From: Flavobacterium anhuiense
GTDB lineage: Bacteria > Bacteroidota > Bacteroidia > Flavobacteriales > Flavobacteriaceae
Reading direction: 5' to 3'
Assembly (NCBI RefSeq): GCF_900101855.1
Contig: NZ_FMVC01000009.1
Location: 1-64,000, forward strand
DNA: 64,000 nt
Shown piece after piece: positions 8,094 through 15,903 of this stretch. The position numbers were made by a program, and so were the translations under genes. Every line of letters starts with the position of its first letter. Position 1 is the first letter of the stretch. Under the pieces are notes generated by a model. It saw only the letters and a list, made by a program, of their open reading frames with translations, was not told where the DNA came from and made no database searches.

Positions 8094-9962
8094 TTAATGA
8101 AAATGATCTTCTTCAATCTCAAATTCAGCATCTTTTTCCCAGATTTCCATTTCGCAGGGTTTGCAGTTGAATTTTAGTTTATACTCCAATTCTCCCTGTT
8201 TCAATACTAATGGTTCTTTTACCTTAACACCTACAATATCTTTTTGGTGTATCGGACATTTTTTCAATTCGTATTTGATGCAATATTTAGTTGTCATTAC
8301 GCGGGATTTTCCTGGATCCCATTGTAATTCGAATGCTTTTTCGATTTCGGTAACACCGTGACGTTCGTAGAATTTACGAGCGGTTTTGTTTGAAACGTTG
8401 TACATAAAATCCAGTTTCGTTTCTGGATAAGGATGTGACGTTTTTACTAATTGGTGCTCTTCACGAACATAATTTGCTAAACGAATTTCTGATAATTGTT
8501 CGAAAACATTTCTTCTCATTTCGTTGATTTTTGAAATAGGAAGGAACCAGTTTTTAGAGAACATTACATTAATTTCATCGGCGCTATAAGGCGTAAAACC
8601 TGTTTTTGCCAATTGAACTTTAATATTTTCTTCGATCGATTCGCCTGTTTTCGTTTTTTCTTTCGGATGCTCTAGTTTTACTGTACTTACATTTCCGTCT
8701 TCGTCGGTTGCGATTAATTCAAAACCGTTTTCATTTTCGGTAAGCAATAAAGTAGTTCCGATTTTACGGATGGCACTGTCTTCTCTTTCTACAATTTTGA
8801 TGAAAGCAGCATCGTTATTTCTGTAAATAAAAGTTCCGTCTTTGATTTCTTTTAAAACGTTTGGATAAACTTTTCCGTTTTCGGCTTTGTTTACATAGAT
8901 TCCGTCAGCTTCGTTATTTTCGTTGATGAAGCAAAGTCCGTCACCATTGTTTAATAATTCGCCGTTTTCGATTTCGTAAGCACCACCAACAGTTCGAATT
9001 AATTTACCAATATATTGCCCTTTAGATTTTGGGCTTTCCCAAGAACCAATACTATTGTGTCTGTCGTTTACAAAATAATCGGTATAGCCACGATTGAAAG
9101 TTCTACTCAAAGTAGAGTCGAAAGTATACGTACATCTTCCAGAAGAAGCTTTCGTGTATTTATCGCTTCCCTCTAAAAAGCTATCTAATTTTTGACGTAA
9201 ATAAGAAACGTTGTTTTTAACGTAAGCTACATCTTTTAAACGTCCTTCAATTTTGAAAGAAACGATTCCAGCTTCGATCAAATTCGGAATCTGATCTGAA
9301 ACATCTAAATCTTTAATTGAAAGCAAGTGACTGTTTCTGATTAAAGTTTCACCGTTTCCGTCAATTAAGTTATAAGGTAAACGACAGTTTTGTGCGCAAG
9401 AGCCACGGTTAGCGCTACGTTCTCCGTTTGCCACACTCATATAGCAGTTTCCGCTAAATGATACGCATAAAGCTCCCGTTACGAAGAATTCTAATTCAAC
9501 ATCAGCGTAATCGTAGATTTCTTTAATTTGATGTAGGTTCAATTCACGCGCTAAAACCACACGTTTGATGCCAGCATCTTTAAGGAATTTTATTTTTTCT
9601 TTGTCACGATTGTTGGCTTGTGTGCTGGCGTGAAGTACGATAGGAGGCAAGTCCATTTCCATAATAGCCATGTCCTGAATAATCAAGGCATCGACACCAA
9701 TATCGTACAATTCCCAGATCATGGCACGACAAGTTTCTAATTCGTTATCATATAAAATAGTATTGATAACGACAAAAACCTGAGCATTAAATAGGTGCGC
9801 ATATTTTACAAGTTCAGCAACATCTGCGATAGAGTTGTTGGCGTTTGAACGTGCTCCAAATTGAGGTGCACCAATATATACAGCATCGGCACCACTATTT
9901 ATGGCTGCCATTCCTCCAATTAAATCTCTAGCAGGAGCTAATATTTCGATTTTCTTCTTCAT
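8094..9962 (-). CDS. U32 family protein (TrhP/YegQ-like)
   Basis: The 622-residue product has an N-terminal U32 barrel (EILAPARDLIGGMAAINSGADAVYIG) and the U32 signature ELEFFVTGALC...GNCYMS at about 155-175. It continues with SANRGSCAQNCRLPY and a C-terminal extension with more cysteines (KYCIKYELKKCP, CKPCEMEIW). Members long called collagenase-like peptidases are now known in E. coli as tRNA or rRNA hydroxylation factors (TrhP, RlhA) that use prephenate and an Fe-S cluster. This protein is most like the long TrhP type. Substrate is inferred from family only. It is a monocistronic gene bounded by repeat DNA downstream. Confidence 0.88.
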   Translation of the reverse strand: MKKKIEILAPARDLIGGMAAINSGADAVYIGAPQFGARSNANNSIADVAELVKYAHLFNAQVFVVINTILYDNELETCRAMIWELYDIGVDALIIQDMAIMEMDLPPIVLHASTQANNRDKEKIKFLKDAGIKRVVLARELNLHQIKEIYDYADVELEFFVTGALCVSFSGNCYMSVANGERSANRGSCAQNCRLPYNLIDGNGETLIRNSHLLSIKDLDVSDQIPNLIEAGIVSFKIEGRLKDVAYVKNNVSYLRQKLDSFLEGSDKYTKASSGRCTYTFDSTLSRTFNRGYTDYFVNDRHNSIGSWESPKSKGQYIGKLIRTVGGAYEIENGELLNNGDGLCFINENNEADGIYVNKAENGKVYPNVLKEIKDGTFIYRNNDAAFIKIVEREDSAIRKIGTTLLLTENENGFELIATDEDGNVSTVKLEHPKEKTKTGESIEENIKVQLAKTGFTPYSADEINVMFSKNWFLPISKINEMRRNVFEQLSEIRLANYVREEHQLVKTSHPYPETKLDFMYNVSNKTARKFYERHGVTEIEKAFELQWDPGKSRVMTTKYCIKYELKKCPIHQKDIVGVKVKEPLVLKQGELEYKLKFNCKPCEMEIWEKDAEFEIEEDHFH

Positions 9963-10121
9963 TTCTAAAACTTTAGACTTTTGTGGTATTCCCGAAAAAA
10001 AGTGTGCAAAGGTCTAATAAATTATTTGAGTTTGCTAGTGATGAAGCGATTTTTTTGAAATTGTTAACTTAATATGGAATGAAGATAAATGAAATTTTTA
10101 ATTTGAGAATTGAGAATATGA

Positions 10122-10712
10122 TTAATCTAATGGAAAATTATATCCGATTGCAAATACTCCAGTCGATTGTTTTGCCGCTGGATGAAAGTATCCTGAAATC
10201 CCGATTTCAAAATTATTATGTCTGCCAACTGCCAATCCAATACTGAAAGGAATATGTAATAAAACTGTGCTTTTATTGAAATCAACATTTGGTGTAAAAG
10301 TTTCGAATTTGCCCATCGAAGTTCCAATGCCTCCTTCTATAAATGGAGCAACCCATGGAATAGGAGCGCAAAATCGAACTTTTCCTCCCATTAAAAAAGC
10401 ATTTGTGGTTACTTTATACTGCGGTTGATTTTGTATATTTTGATTTTTGTCAACAGATTCAAAAATGGCACCAGCGTAAGGTCTTACGCTTAACCACGAT
10501 TTTAGTCCTATAATGTATTCGCCTTGAAGATAAAGTCCACCTCCCATAACATCAACTTCATCTTGACTTCCATAATCTTCAATGTAATAAGAACTGCTAG
10601 ATCCATAACCTATTGAGGCTTTTATGAAATTGCCAGTTGTTTGTGCTTGTGTTATTGAAGAAAGTAAAATTGCAAATAGTAAAATGATATACCAGCGTAA
10701 AGTTAATGTCAT
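10122..10712 (-). CDS. Small outer-membrane beta-barrel protein
   Basis: The product has 196 residues with a signal peptide ending in ITQAQ. The mature part alternates aromatic and polar residues (FIKASIGYGSSSSYYIED, NNFEIGISGYFHP) and ends in GVFAIGYNFPLD, typical of the last strand of an 8-stranded OmpW/OmpA-like barrel. The function is not recognised. No neighbour is on the same operon: about 120 bp with a terminator separate it from the DUF2383 gene upstream. Confidence 0.65.
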   Translation of the reverse strand: MTLTLRWYIILLFAILLSSITQAQTTGNFIKASIGYGSSSSYYIEDYGSQDEVDVMGGGLYLQGEYIIGLKSWLSVRPYAGAIFESVDKNQNIQNQPQYKVTTNAFLMGGKVRFCAPIPWVAPFIEGGIGTSMGKFETFTPNVDFNKSTVLLHIPFSIGLAVGRHNNFEIGISGYFHPAAKQSTGVFAIGYNFPLD

Positions 10713-10770
10713 ATGATTTTTAGTTTTTAATTGGTTGTGACGAATGTAAGATTTATTCTCAGTTTAACAA

Positions 10771-10805
10771 ACAAAAAAACTGCCCAATCCGAAGACCGAG
10801 CAGTT
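10771..10805 (-). terminator. Rho-independent terminator after the DUF2383 gene
   Basis: On the minus strand AACTGC pairs with GCAGTT around a loop containing TCTTCGG, followed by a run of seven T. It lies 28 bp beyond the stop of the DUF2383 gene. Confidence 0.7.
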
Positions 10806-10832
10806 CTCAAAAAAAAAGCATGAATCGATCGA

Positions 10833-11288
10833 TTAATTTGCTCTCATTTTAATTTGTGATAAAGTATTTTGAATACTGTTTAGCTGTTTTGAAACAATAT
10901 ATACCTGATCGTGTTCTAGATGATTTTCTTCGAGTGCCATTTTATATTTTTCGATAGCGGCTTCTTCACCAGTGATGCAGGCATTTATGATAGCTTCTGT
11001 GTCACCACCGGTAAAGGCAGATTTTATATCAATCCAAGTACGGTGTAAAGCCCCAAGCGGACCTCCGCCAGAAGTATCTGTCGATTTTCCTAGTTTGTTG
11101 ATTTGATTTTGTAACTCAACAATAAATAAAGCTCTTTCGCGGGCGTATTCAAGAAAATCGGTTTTCATTGCTGGATTTTCTACATGTTCCGCTGCATTTG
11201 TATATCCTAATTTTCCATCTTCAAGAATTGAAATTAATCCTTCTAAAGTTTTAATGGTTTCTGTTGTGGTTTCTTCTGCATGTGTCAT
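10833..11288 (-). CDS. PA2169/DUF2383 four-helix-bundle protein
   Basis: The product has 151 residues and is almost entirely helical, with a ferritin-like heptad layout: TIKTLEGLISILEDGKLGY, NPAMKTDFLEYARERALF, EAIINACITGEEAAIEKYK and a final helix. Length and motifs fit the DUF2383 family, which is often stress- or stationary-phase-induced and of unknown biochemistry. It has no signal peptide, so it is cytoplasmic. A 15-bp palindrome 28 bp upstream of the start is a candidate control site. Confidence 0.85.
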   Translation of the reverse strand: MTHAEETTTETIKTLEGLISILEDGKLGYTNAAEHVENPAMKTDFLEYARERALFIVELQNQINKLGKSTDTSGGGPLGALHRTWIDIKSAFTGGDTEAIINACITGEEAAIEKYKMALEENHLEHDQVYIVSKQLNSIQNTLSQIKMRAN

Positions 11289-11315
11289 GACCTATAATTT
11301 TTAAAAATTAATATG

Positions 11316-11330
11316 TTACAAAGTTTGTAA
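11316..11330. promoter_or_regulatory. Palindrome TTACAAA-G-TTTGTAA upstream of the DUF2383 gene
   Basis: This is a perfect 7+1+7 inverted repeat centred at 11323, 35 bp from the ATG at 11288. It could be an operator. The surrounding AT-rich sequence makes chance occurrence possible. Confidence 0.3.
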
Positions 11331-11490
11331 TTATAACATGCTTTGTTTTACAGGATTACATTTGAAGTTTTATAATATTGTGGAATGGGAATTTTGAAAA
11401 GATTTTTTTGTTTGCCACGAATTTTTCAAATTTTGCCAATTTTAAATGCTCAAAAATTTTCTTTTGTAGAATGATGTTTCTTGTGTGCCG

Positions 11491-11588
11491 TTTGCGTGAG
11501 GGATAGGAGCGGTATCCTTTTATGGCGGGGTTCGCCATAAAAGATATAGCGGATAGCCTCCCGATAGCTATCGGGATGGGGACACGCC
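11491..11588 (+). ncRNA. Candidate structured RNA or repeat element (Flavo-1-like?)
   Basis: The 375-bp gap 11289-11663 holds this element and no credible gene. It folds as an outer stem GCGTG (11494-11498)/CACGC (11583-11587) enclosing two strong hairpins. One is CTTTTATGGCG/CGCCATAAAAG with a GGGTT loop; the other is CCCGATAGCTATCGGG. Conserved-looking unpaired stretches GAGGGATAGGAGCGGTATC and GATATAGCGGATAGCC flank the first hairpin. Such sequences recur in flavobacterial intergenic DNA from memory, and this may be the Flavo-1 motif. Strand, function and family assignment are unproven. Confidence 0.45.
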
Positions 11589-11590
11589 AA

Positions 11591-11646
11591 AAAAAACAGC
11601 TTAAAGTATAAAAGTGATGAAACTTTTGAACCTTAAGCTGTTTTAG
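11591..11646 (-). terminator. Terminator of the aminotransferase gene
   Basis: On the minus strand AAAACAGCTTAAGG pairs with CTTTAAGCTGTTTT and is followed by a T run. It starts 18 bp after the aminotransferase stop and abuts the structured element at 11491-11588. Confidence 0.7.
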
Positions 11647-11663
11647 TAAAACTTAGAATATGT

Positions 11664-12854
11664 TTATGCAGTCAAAGCTTCTTTGATTCTGCGTAATGCT
11701 TCTTTTAAAATATCGTTGCTTGTTGCATAAGAGAAACGAATACAGTTTGGATTTCCGAAAGCATCTCCTGTTACGGTTGCAACGTTTGCTTCAGCTAAAA
11801 GGTACATAGAAACGTCGCTTGCATCTTTGATTTCGTGTCCTTTTAAAGTTTTTCCGAAGAAAGAAGAAACGTCTGGGAATACGTAGAATGCTCCTTCTGG
11901 AACGTTAATTTTGATGCCTGGGATTTCTTGTAATAATCCAACCACTAAATCTCTACGACCGTGGAAAGCTTGAACCATTTCGTTTAATACGCTTGGATCA
12001 GCATCTACAGCAGTAATTGTAGCTCTTTGTGCCACAGAATTTGCGCCAGATGTTACTTGTCCTTGGATCTTTGTACACGCTTTTGCGATAAATTCAGGAG
12101 CTCCGATATAACCAATTCTGTATCCTGTCATTGCGAATGCTTTTGCAACTCCGTTTACAGTGATCGTTCTATCTAACATTCCTGGGATTGAACCGATACT
12201 GCAGAAAGTTCCTGAGAAATTAATGTGCTCGTAAATTTCATCTGAAACTACATAAATATTTGGGTGTTTTTCTAAAACTTTAGCTAAGGCTGTTAATTCT
12301 TCTCTGCTGTAAACAGACCCTGAAGGGTTACATGGAGAAGAGAACCACATCATTTTTGTTTTTGGTGTGATTGCAGCTTCTAATTGTTCTGGTGTCATTT
12401 TGAAATCGGTTTCGACAGAAGTTGGAACTTCAACTGGAACTCCGCCAGAAAGTTTTACGATTTCGAAATAAGAAACCCAGTATGGTGCCGGTAAAATAAC
12501 CTCGTCACCGTCGTTTAACATTACTTGCGCAATGTTGTATAAAGATTGTTTTGCTCCTGTAGAAACTACAATTTGAGATGGTTTATAATCTAAGTTATTA
12601 TCTCTTTTGAATTTTCTGCAAATTGCCTCTCTCAATTCAAGGTAACCTTCTACTGGAGAATAAGTGCTATAATTTTCGTTAACTGCTTTAATTACTGCTT
12701 CTTTGATAAAATCAGGTGTATTGAAATCTGGTTCACCTAAACTTAAGCTGATAATGTCTTTTCCTTGTGCTTTTAATTCGCGAGCTAAAGCAGCCATTGC
12801 TAATGTTTGCGAAGTCGCTAAGTTGTTGATTCTGTCCGAAAGAATATGATTCAT
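11664..12854 (-). CDS. Class I PLP-dependent aminotransferase (aspartate type)
   Basis: The product has 396 residues and is a fold-type I aminotransferase of the AspB/AspC-Ib group. Seen: SLGEPDFNTPDFI near the N-terminus, YSPVEGYLELREAI, SPCNPSGSVYS, DEIYEHINFSG, and the PLP-binding lysine in NGVAKAFAMTGYRIGY (about residue 238). The C-terminal arginine lies in NCIRFSYATS. It most likely converts aspartate and 2-oxoglutarate to oxaloacetate and glutamate; related enzymes accept prephenate or aromatic substrates, so no gene symbol is given. It has its own terminator. Confidence 0.92.
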   Translation of the reverse strand: MNHILSDRINNLATSQTLAMAALARELKAQGKDIISLSLGEPDFNTPDFIKEAVIKAVNENYSTYSPVEGYLELREAICRKFKRDNNLDYKPSQIVVSTGAKQSLYNIAQVMLNDGDEVILPAPYWVSYFEIVKLSGGVPVEVPTSVETDFKMTPEQLEAAITPKTKMMWFSSPCNPSGSVYSREELTALAKVLEKHPNIYVVSDEIYEHINFSGTFCSIGSIPGMLDRTITVNGVAKAFAMTGYRIGYIGAPEFIAKACTKIQGQVTSGANSVAQRATITAVDADPSVLNEMVQAFHGRRDLVVGLLQEIPGIKINVPEGAFYVFPDVSSFFGKTLKGHEIKDASDVSMYLLAEANVATVTGDAFGNPNCIRFSYATSNDILKEALRRIKEALTA

Positions 12855-12930
12855 TATGAAATTTTTGAATGTCCTTAATTTGCTGTGTTGATTAAGGAAG
12901 GTTAATTATTAATAGATTTCTTTTTAGTTC

Positions 12931-14028
12931 TTAAACTGCTAATTCTGGCTTCATTCCCAATTCGCGTAAATGCTTAAAGTGAGCAATAACAGCACTTCGC
13001 ATTGTTTTATATTCGTAATAAGGCAAATTGCATTCTTTTGCTGTTTCTTTTACAATTTGAGCAATTTTACCGTAATGAATATGACTGATATTTGGGAAAA
13101 TATGATGTTCAATCTGATGATTTAAACCACCTGTGTACCAATTTACAATTGCGTTTTTTGGAGCAAAATTGGTCGTTGTATATAATTGGTGAACTGCCCA
13201 AGTGTTGTCCATTTCTCCTAATTCATTTGGAGTTGGATTTGTTGTATGATCAACAACGTGAGCTAATTGAAATACTATACTTAAGATTAAACCTGCAGTA
13301 TAATGCATTACAAAAAATCCTAAAAGCACTTTCCACCAAGTGATTCCAATAAGAATTGGAAGAACAATCCAGATCGAAAGATAAATGATTTTAGTAATGA
13401 TTAAAGTGGTCCAAAGAATTTTTGGGCTTTTTGGCTCTCCATAAGATAATTTTCTTTTAAGGTAGTTACGCATCTGTTTGAAATCGGTTGTAAGTGCCCA
13501 ATTGAAAGTCAATAATCCATATAAGAAAACAGAATAGTAATGCTGAAAACGGTGAAAACGATGCCATTCAGCATGTTTTGTAAAACGAATAATACGGCCC
13601 GCATCTAAATCTTCGTCGTGTCCAGGAATATTGGTATAAGTGTGGTGAAGCACATTATGCTGTACTTGCCAGTTGTATACATTTCCTGCTAGAACGTAAA
13701 TGGTTCCGCCCATAAATTTATTGATCCAATTTTTAGTCGAATAAGAACCGTGATTTCCGTCGTGCATTACGTTCATTCCGACACCTGCCATTCCAATTCC
13801 GATTACGATTGACAAAAGCAGCATTACCCAAAACGGCATGTCAAGCGTAAGGATTAAAAAGTACGGAGTTAAAAAAACAGCAAATAGAATAACAGCTTTT
13901 AAATGTAATTGCCAGTTTCCGGTTTTTTTGATATTATTTTCTTTAAAGTAATTGTTAACGCGAGAGTTAAGCGTTCTAAAAAACTTTAAATTGTCTTGCC
14001 GTGCAAAAGTTGGAGCAGTGTTATTCAT
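12931..14028 (-). CDS. Membrane fatty acid desaturase (acyl-CoA/linoleoyl type)
   Basis: The 365-residue membrane protein carries the three histidine boxes of the front-end desaturase family: HDGNHGS (about 89), HNVLHHTYTN (about 124) and QIEHHIFP (about 306). Hydrophobic segments lie near residues 45-85 and 205-250. It introduces a double bond into membrane acyl chains, with a di-iron centre held by the histidines. No cytochrome b5 or reductase domain is fused. The exact regiospecificity cannot be read from the sequence. Such genes are often cold-responsive. Confidence 0.92.
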   Translation of the reverse strand: MNNTAPTFARQDNLKFFRTLNSRVNNYFKENNIKKTGNWQLHLKAVILFAVFLTPYFLILTLDMPFWVMLLLSIVIGIGMAGVGMNVMHDGNHGSYSTKNWINKFMGGTIYVLAGNVYNWQVQHNVLHHTYTNIPGHDEDLDAGRIIRFTKHAEWHRFHRFQHYYSVFLYGLLTFNWALTTDFKQMRNYLKRKLSYGEPKSPKILWTTLIITKIIYLSIWIVLPILIGITWWKVLLGFFVMHYTAGLILSIVFQLAHVVDHTTNPTPNELGEMDNTWAVHQLYTTTNFAPKNAIVNWYTGGLNHQIEHHIFPNISHIHYGKIAQIVKETAKECNLPYYEYKTMRSAVIAHFKHLRELGMKPELAV

Positions 14029-14135
14029 AATTAATTTAAATAGATTTCAAAGGTAATTATTATAAATTTTCAATTTGCAAAATTGAGTTAAATATTTCAA
14101 TCGTAAAGTAGTACTTTTGTTAAAAAATTATAGCA

Positions 14136-14765
14136 ATGGATGAGATATTGAAATATTTTCCCAATTTGACTGATCTTCAAATCGAACAATTTCAAAAATT
14201 AGACTTTTTATACCACGATTGGAATGAAAAAATCAATGTGATTTCGCGTAAAGACATTGATTCATTATATACAAAACACATTTTGCATTCATTAGGAATT
14301 GCCAAGGTCATGAAATTCGAACCTGGAGCAACAGTTTTAGATGTTGGAACAGGCGGAGGTTTTCCTGGAATTCCATTAGCGATTCTTTTTCCTGAAACCC
14401 GTTTTTATTTAATTGATGTTATTGCAAAAAAAATAAGAGTAGTTCAAGGTGTGGTTGATGCATTAGAACTAAAGAACGTAAAAGCAGAACAAAAACGTGC
14501 TGAATTGGTAAAAGGAGATTTTGATTTTATTGTTAGCCGTGCCGTTACTAATATGCCAGATTTTGTTTCATGGATTAAAGATAAAATCAAGAAGCAGCAC
14601 AAACACATGTTAAAAAATGGAATTCTATATTTGAAAGGCGGTGATTTAACCGAAGAGTTAAAGGATTTTCCAAGCGCTACTTTATATGATTTGGATGAAT
14701 TTTTTGAAGATGAATTTTTTGAAACCAAAAAAGTAGTCCATCTTCCTTTAAAATTTAAACCTTAA
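14136..14765 (+). CDS. rsmG: 16S rRNA (guanine527-N7)-methyltransferase
   Basis: The 209-residue product is the usual size for RsmG (GidB). Motifs seen: WNEKINVISRKDID at the N-terminus, the SAM-binding loop VLDVGTGGGFPGIPLAI (about 67-83), FYLIDVIAKKIRVVQ and the catalytic-region motif IVSRAVTNM. A TACTTTTG element at 14112-14119, matching the -7 consensus, puts transcription start close to the ATG. A strong terminator follows the gene. Confidence 0.95.
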   Translation: MDEILKYFPNLTDLQIEQFQKLDFLYHDWNEKINVISRKDIDSLYTKHILHSLGIAKVMKFEPGATVLDVGTGGGFPGIPLAILFPETRFYLIDVIAKKIRVVQGVVDALELKNVKAEQKRAELVKGDFDFIVSRAVTNMPDFVSWIKDKIKKQHKHMLKNGILYLKGGDLTEELKDFPSATLYDLDEFFEDEFFETKKVVHLPLKFKP

Positions 14766-14769
14766 ACTA

Positions 14770-14809
14770 AAATAACCCGAGTAGAACTTTCTAAACGGGT
14801 TATTTTTTT
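14770..14809 (+). terminator. Terminator of rsmG
   Basis: AATAACCCG pairs with CGGGTTATT around a 16-nt loop, followed by seven T. It is placed 5 bp after the rsmG stop and could also act on the convergent gene at 14830. Confidence 0.8.
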
Positions 14810-14829
14810 GAACACAACTAAAGTTAAAA

Positions 14830-15561
14830 TTATGAAGCTTTTTTTGGAAGATTTAAAAAGCTGTTCGCCTTGTGATCTAAATTATCAATGAAACCATGAA
14901 TTGCATTCTCTGACGCTTCAACTGAATATTGGAATGTTTCATCAAAGAAAAACTCTCTAGAGATTACCGGCTCATTTGATGAATCGTATACTGCTTCGTC
15001 GCTTTCGTCCAAAACATCATTTCTATACGGATTAGGATGAGAATGGGTTAAGTTTATAATAGTTTGGGCAAACCAATGGTCGAAGTTTTTCTTTTTTGGC
15101 GTAATATGACGCGCTAACAATACCAATCCGACAAGATCATTTTGTAAAAAGTAAGAGCCTTTGCGGTATCGTACATCGATCATTCTCACATTCATTAATG
15201 CAATCCATAGAGCGCCGTTGATAGAGCCAGTTGCTGGGATTTCGAATTCGGTGTCAAATAATAAAGGATTGGTCTGTTCGCGATTGTTGATAGAGCACCA
15301 AAGTGCTTCAATTCTTTTTTGCGTATCGTTTGTAGCTTGGCTATAACCTGTAAAACGCCAGTAAATCCATTCTAATAACGCAGCGGTCAAGCCAATAGAA
15401 CCTTTATGATTGATTTGCATTAAAGCATTTTCAAGCTCTTCATTCCCTTCAATAGGGTCTAAAAGTTTGTTTATTTTCTTTTTTGTCCATTTATAATCAA
15501 TGGCATGTCCAATGCTTTTAGATTCCATAATGACTTTGGGAACATTGTTTAAATTTCTCAT
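14830..15561 (-). CDS. Conserved hypothetical cytoplasmic protein
   Basis: I do not recognise this 243-residue protein. It has no signal peptide or clear membrane segment; it is mixed alpha/beta with several Trp residues (LLEWIYWRFTGYSQ, NFDHWFAQTIINL) and an acidic C-terminal third (DVLDESDEAVYDSSNEP). Codon use is like its neighbours. It ends against the rsmG terminator and has about 340 bp of apparently non-coding DNA upstream, so it is probably transcribed alone. Confidence 0.7.
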   Translation of the reverse strand: MRNLNNVPKVIMESKSIGHAIDYKWTKKKINKLLDPIEGNEELENALMQINHKGSIGLTAALLEWIYWRFTGYSQATNDTQKRIEALWCSINNREQTNPLLFDTEFEIPATGSINGALWIALMNVRMIDVRYRKGSYFLQNDLVGLVLLARHITPKKKNFDHWFAQTIINLTHSHPNPYRNDVLDESDEAVYDSSNEPVISREFFFDETFQYSVEASENAIHGFIDNLDHKANSFLNLPKKAS

Positions 15562-15836
15562 ACTTATGCTGTTAATTTATTTAGATCTTTTAATGTTGTT
15601 TAATATTGAAACAAATTTAGGCTGATGAGTTTTTTTTGAAGGTAACAATAAGTTTTTTAAATATTAAAATAAGACATTTTGTTTTTTTAAAGTCCTGATT
15701 TTTAAATAAATAAGAAAAGTATTACAAAAATATTTACAGAAGTCACGTGTAATAAAAATTTTAAGTCCTATTCTGAAAGAAATGACAGATAAAGGTGAAA
15801 TCAAAATAATAGGAGAAGTAATTTTTCTATAAAAAG

Positions 15837-15874
15837 AAAACGCGTCTAATTTCTTTGAAAGTAGACGCGTTTTT
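15837..15874 (-). terminator. Terminator of pruA (within the 15562-15903 gap)
   Basis: AAAACGCGTCTA (15837-15848) and TAGACGCGTTTT (15862-15873) form a perfect 12-bp stem with a 13-nt loop. The minus strand continues with a T-rich run, which fits pruA termination. The rest of the gap 15562-15836 is AT-rich and shows no gene or convincing motif. Confidence 0.75.
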
Positions 15875-15903
15875 ATATTCTAAATCTGAACTCTAAAATC
15901 AGA

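Noticed and set aside
11356..11538. Minus-strand open frame of 60 codons
   Set aside because: It starts inside the structured element at 11491-11588 and has a composition expected of AT-rich non-coding DNA.
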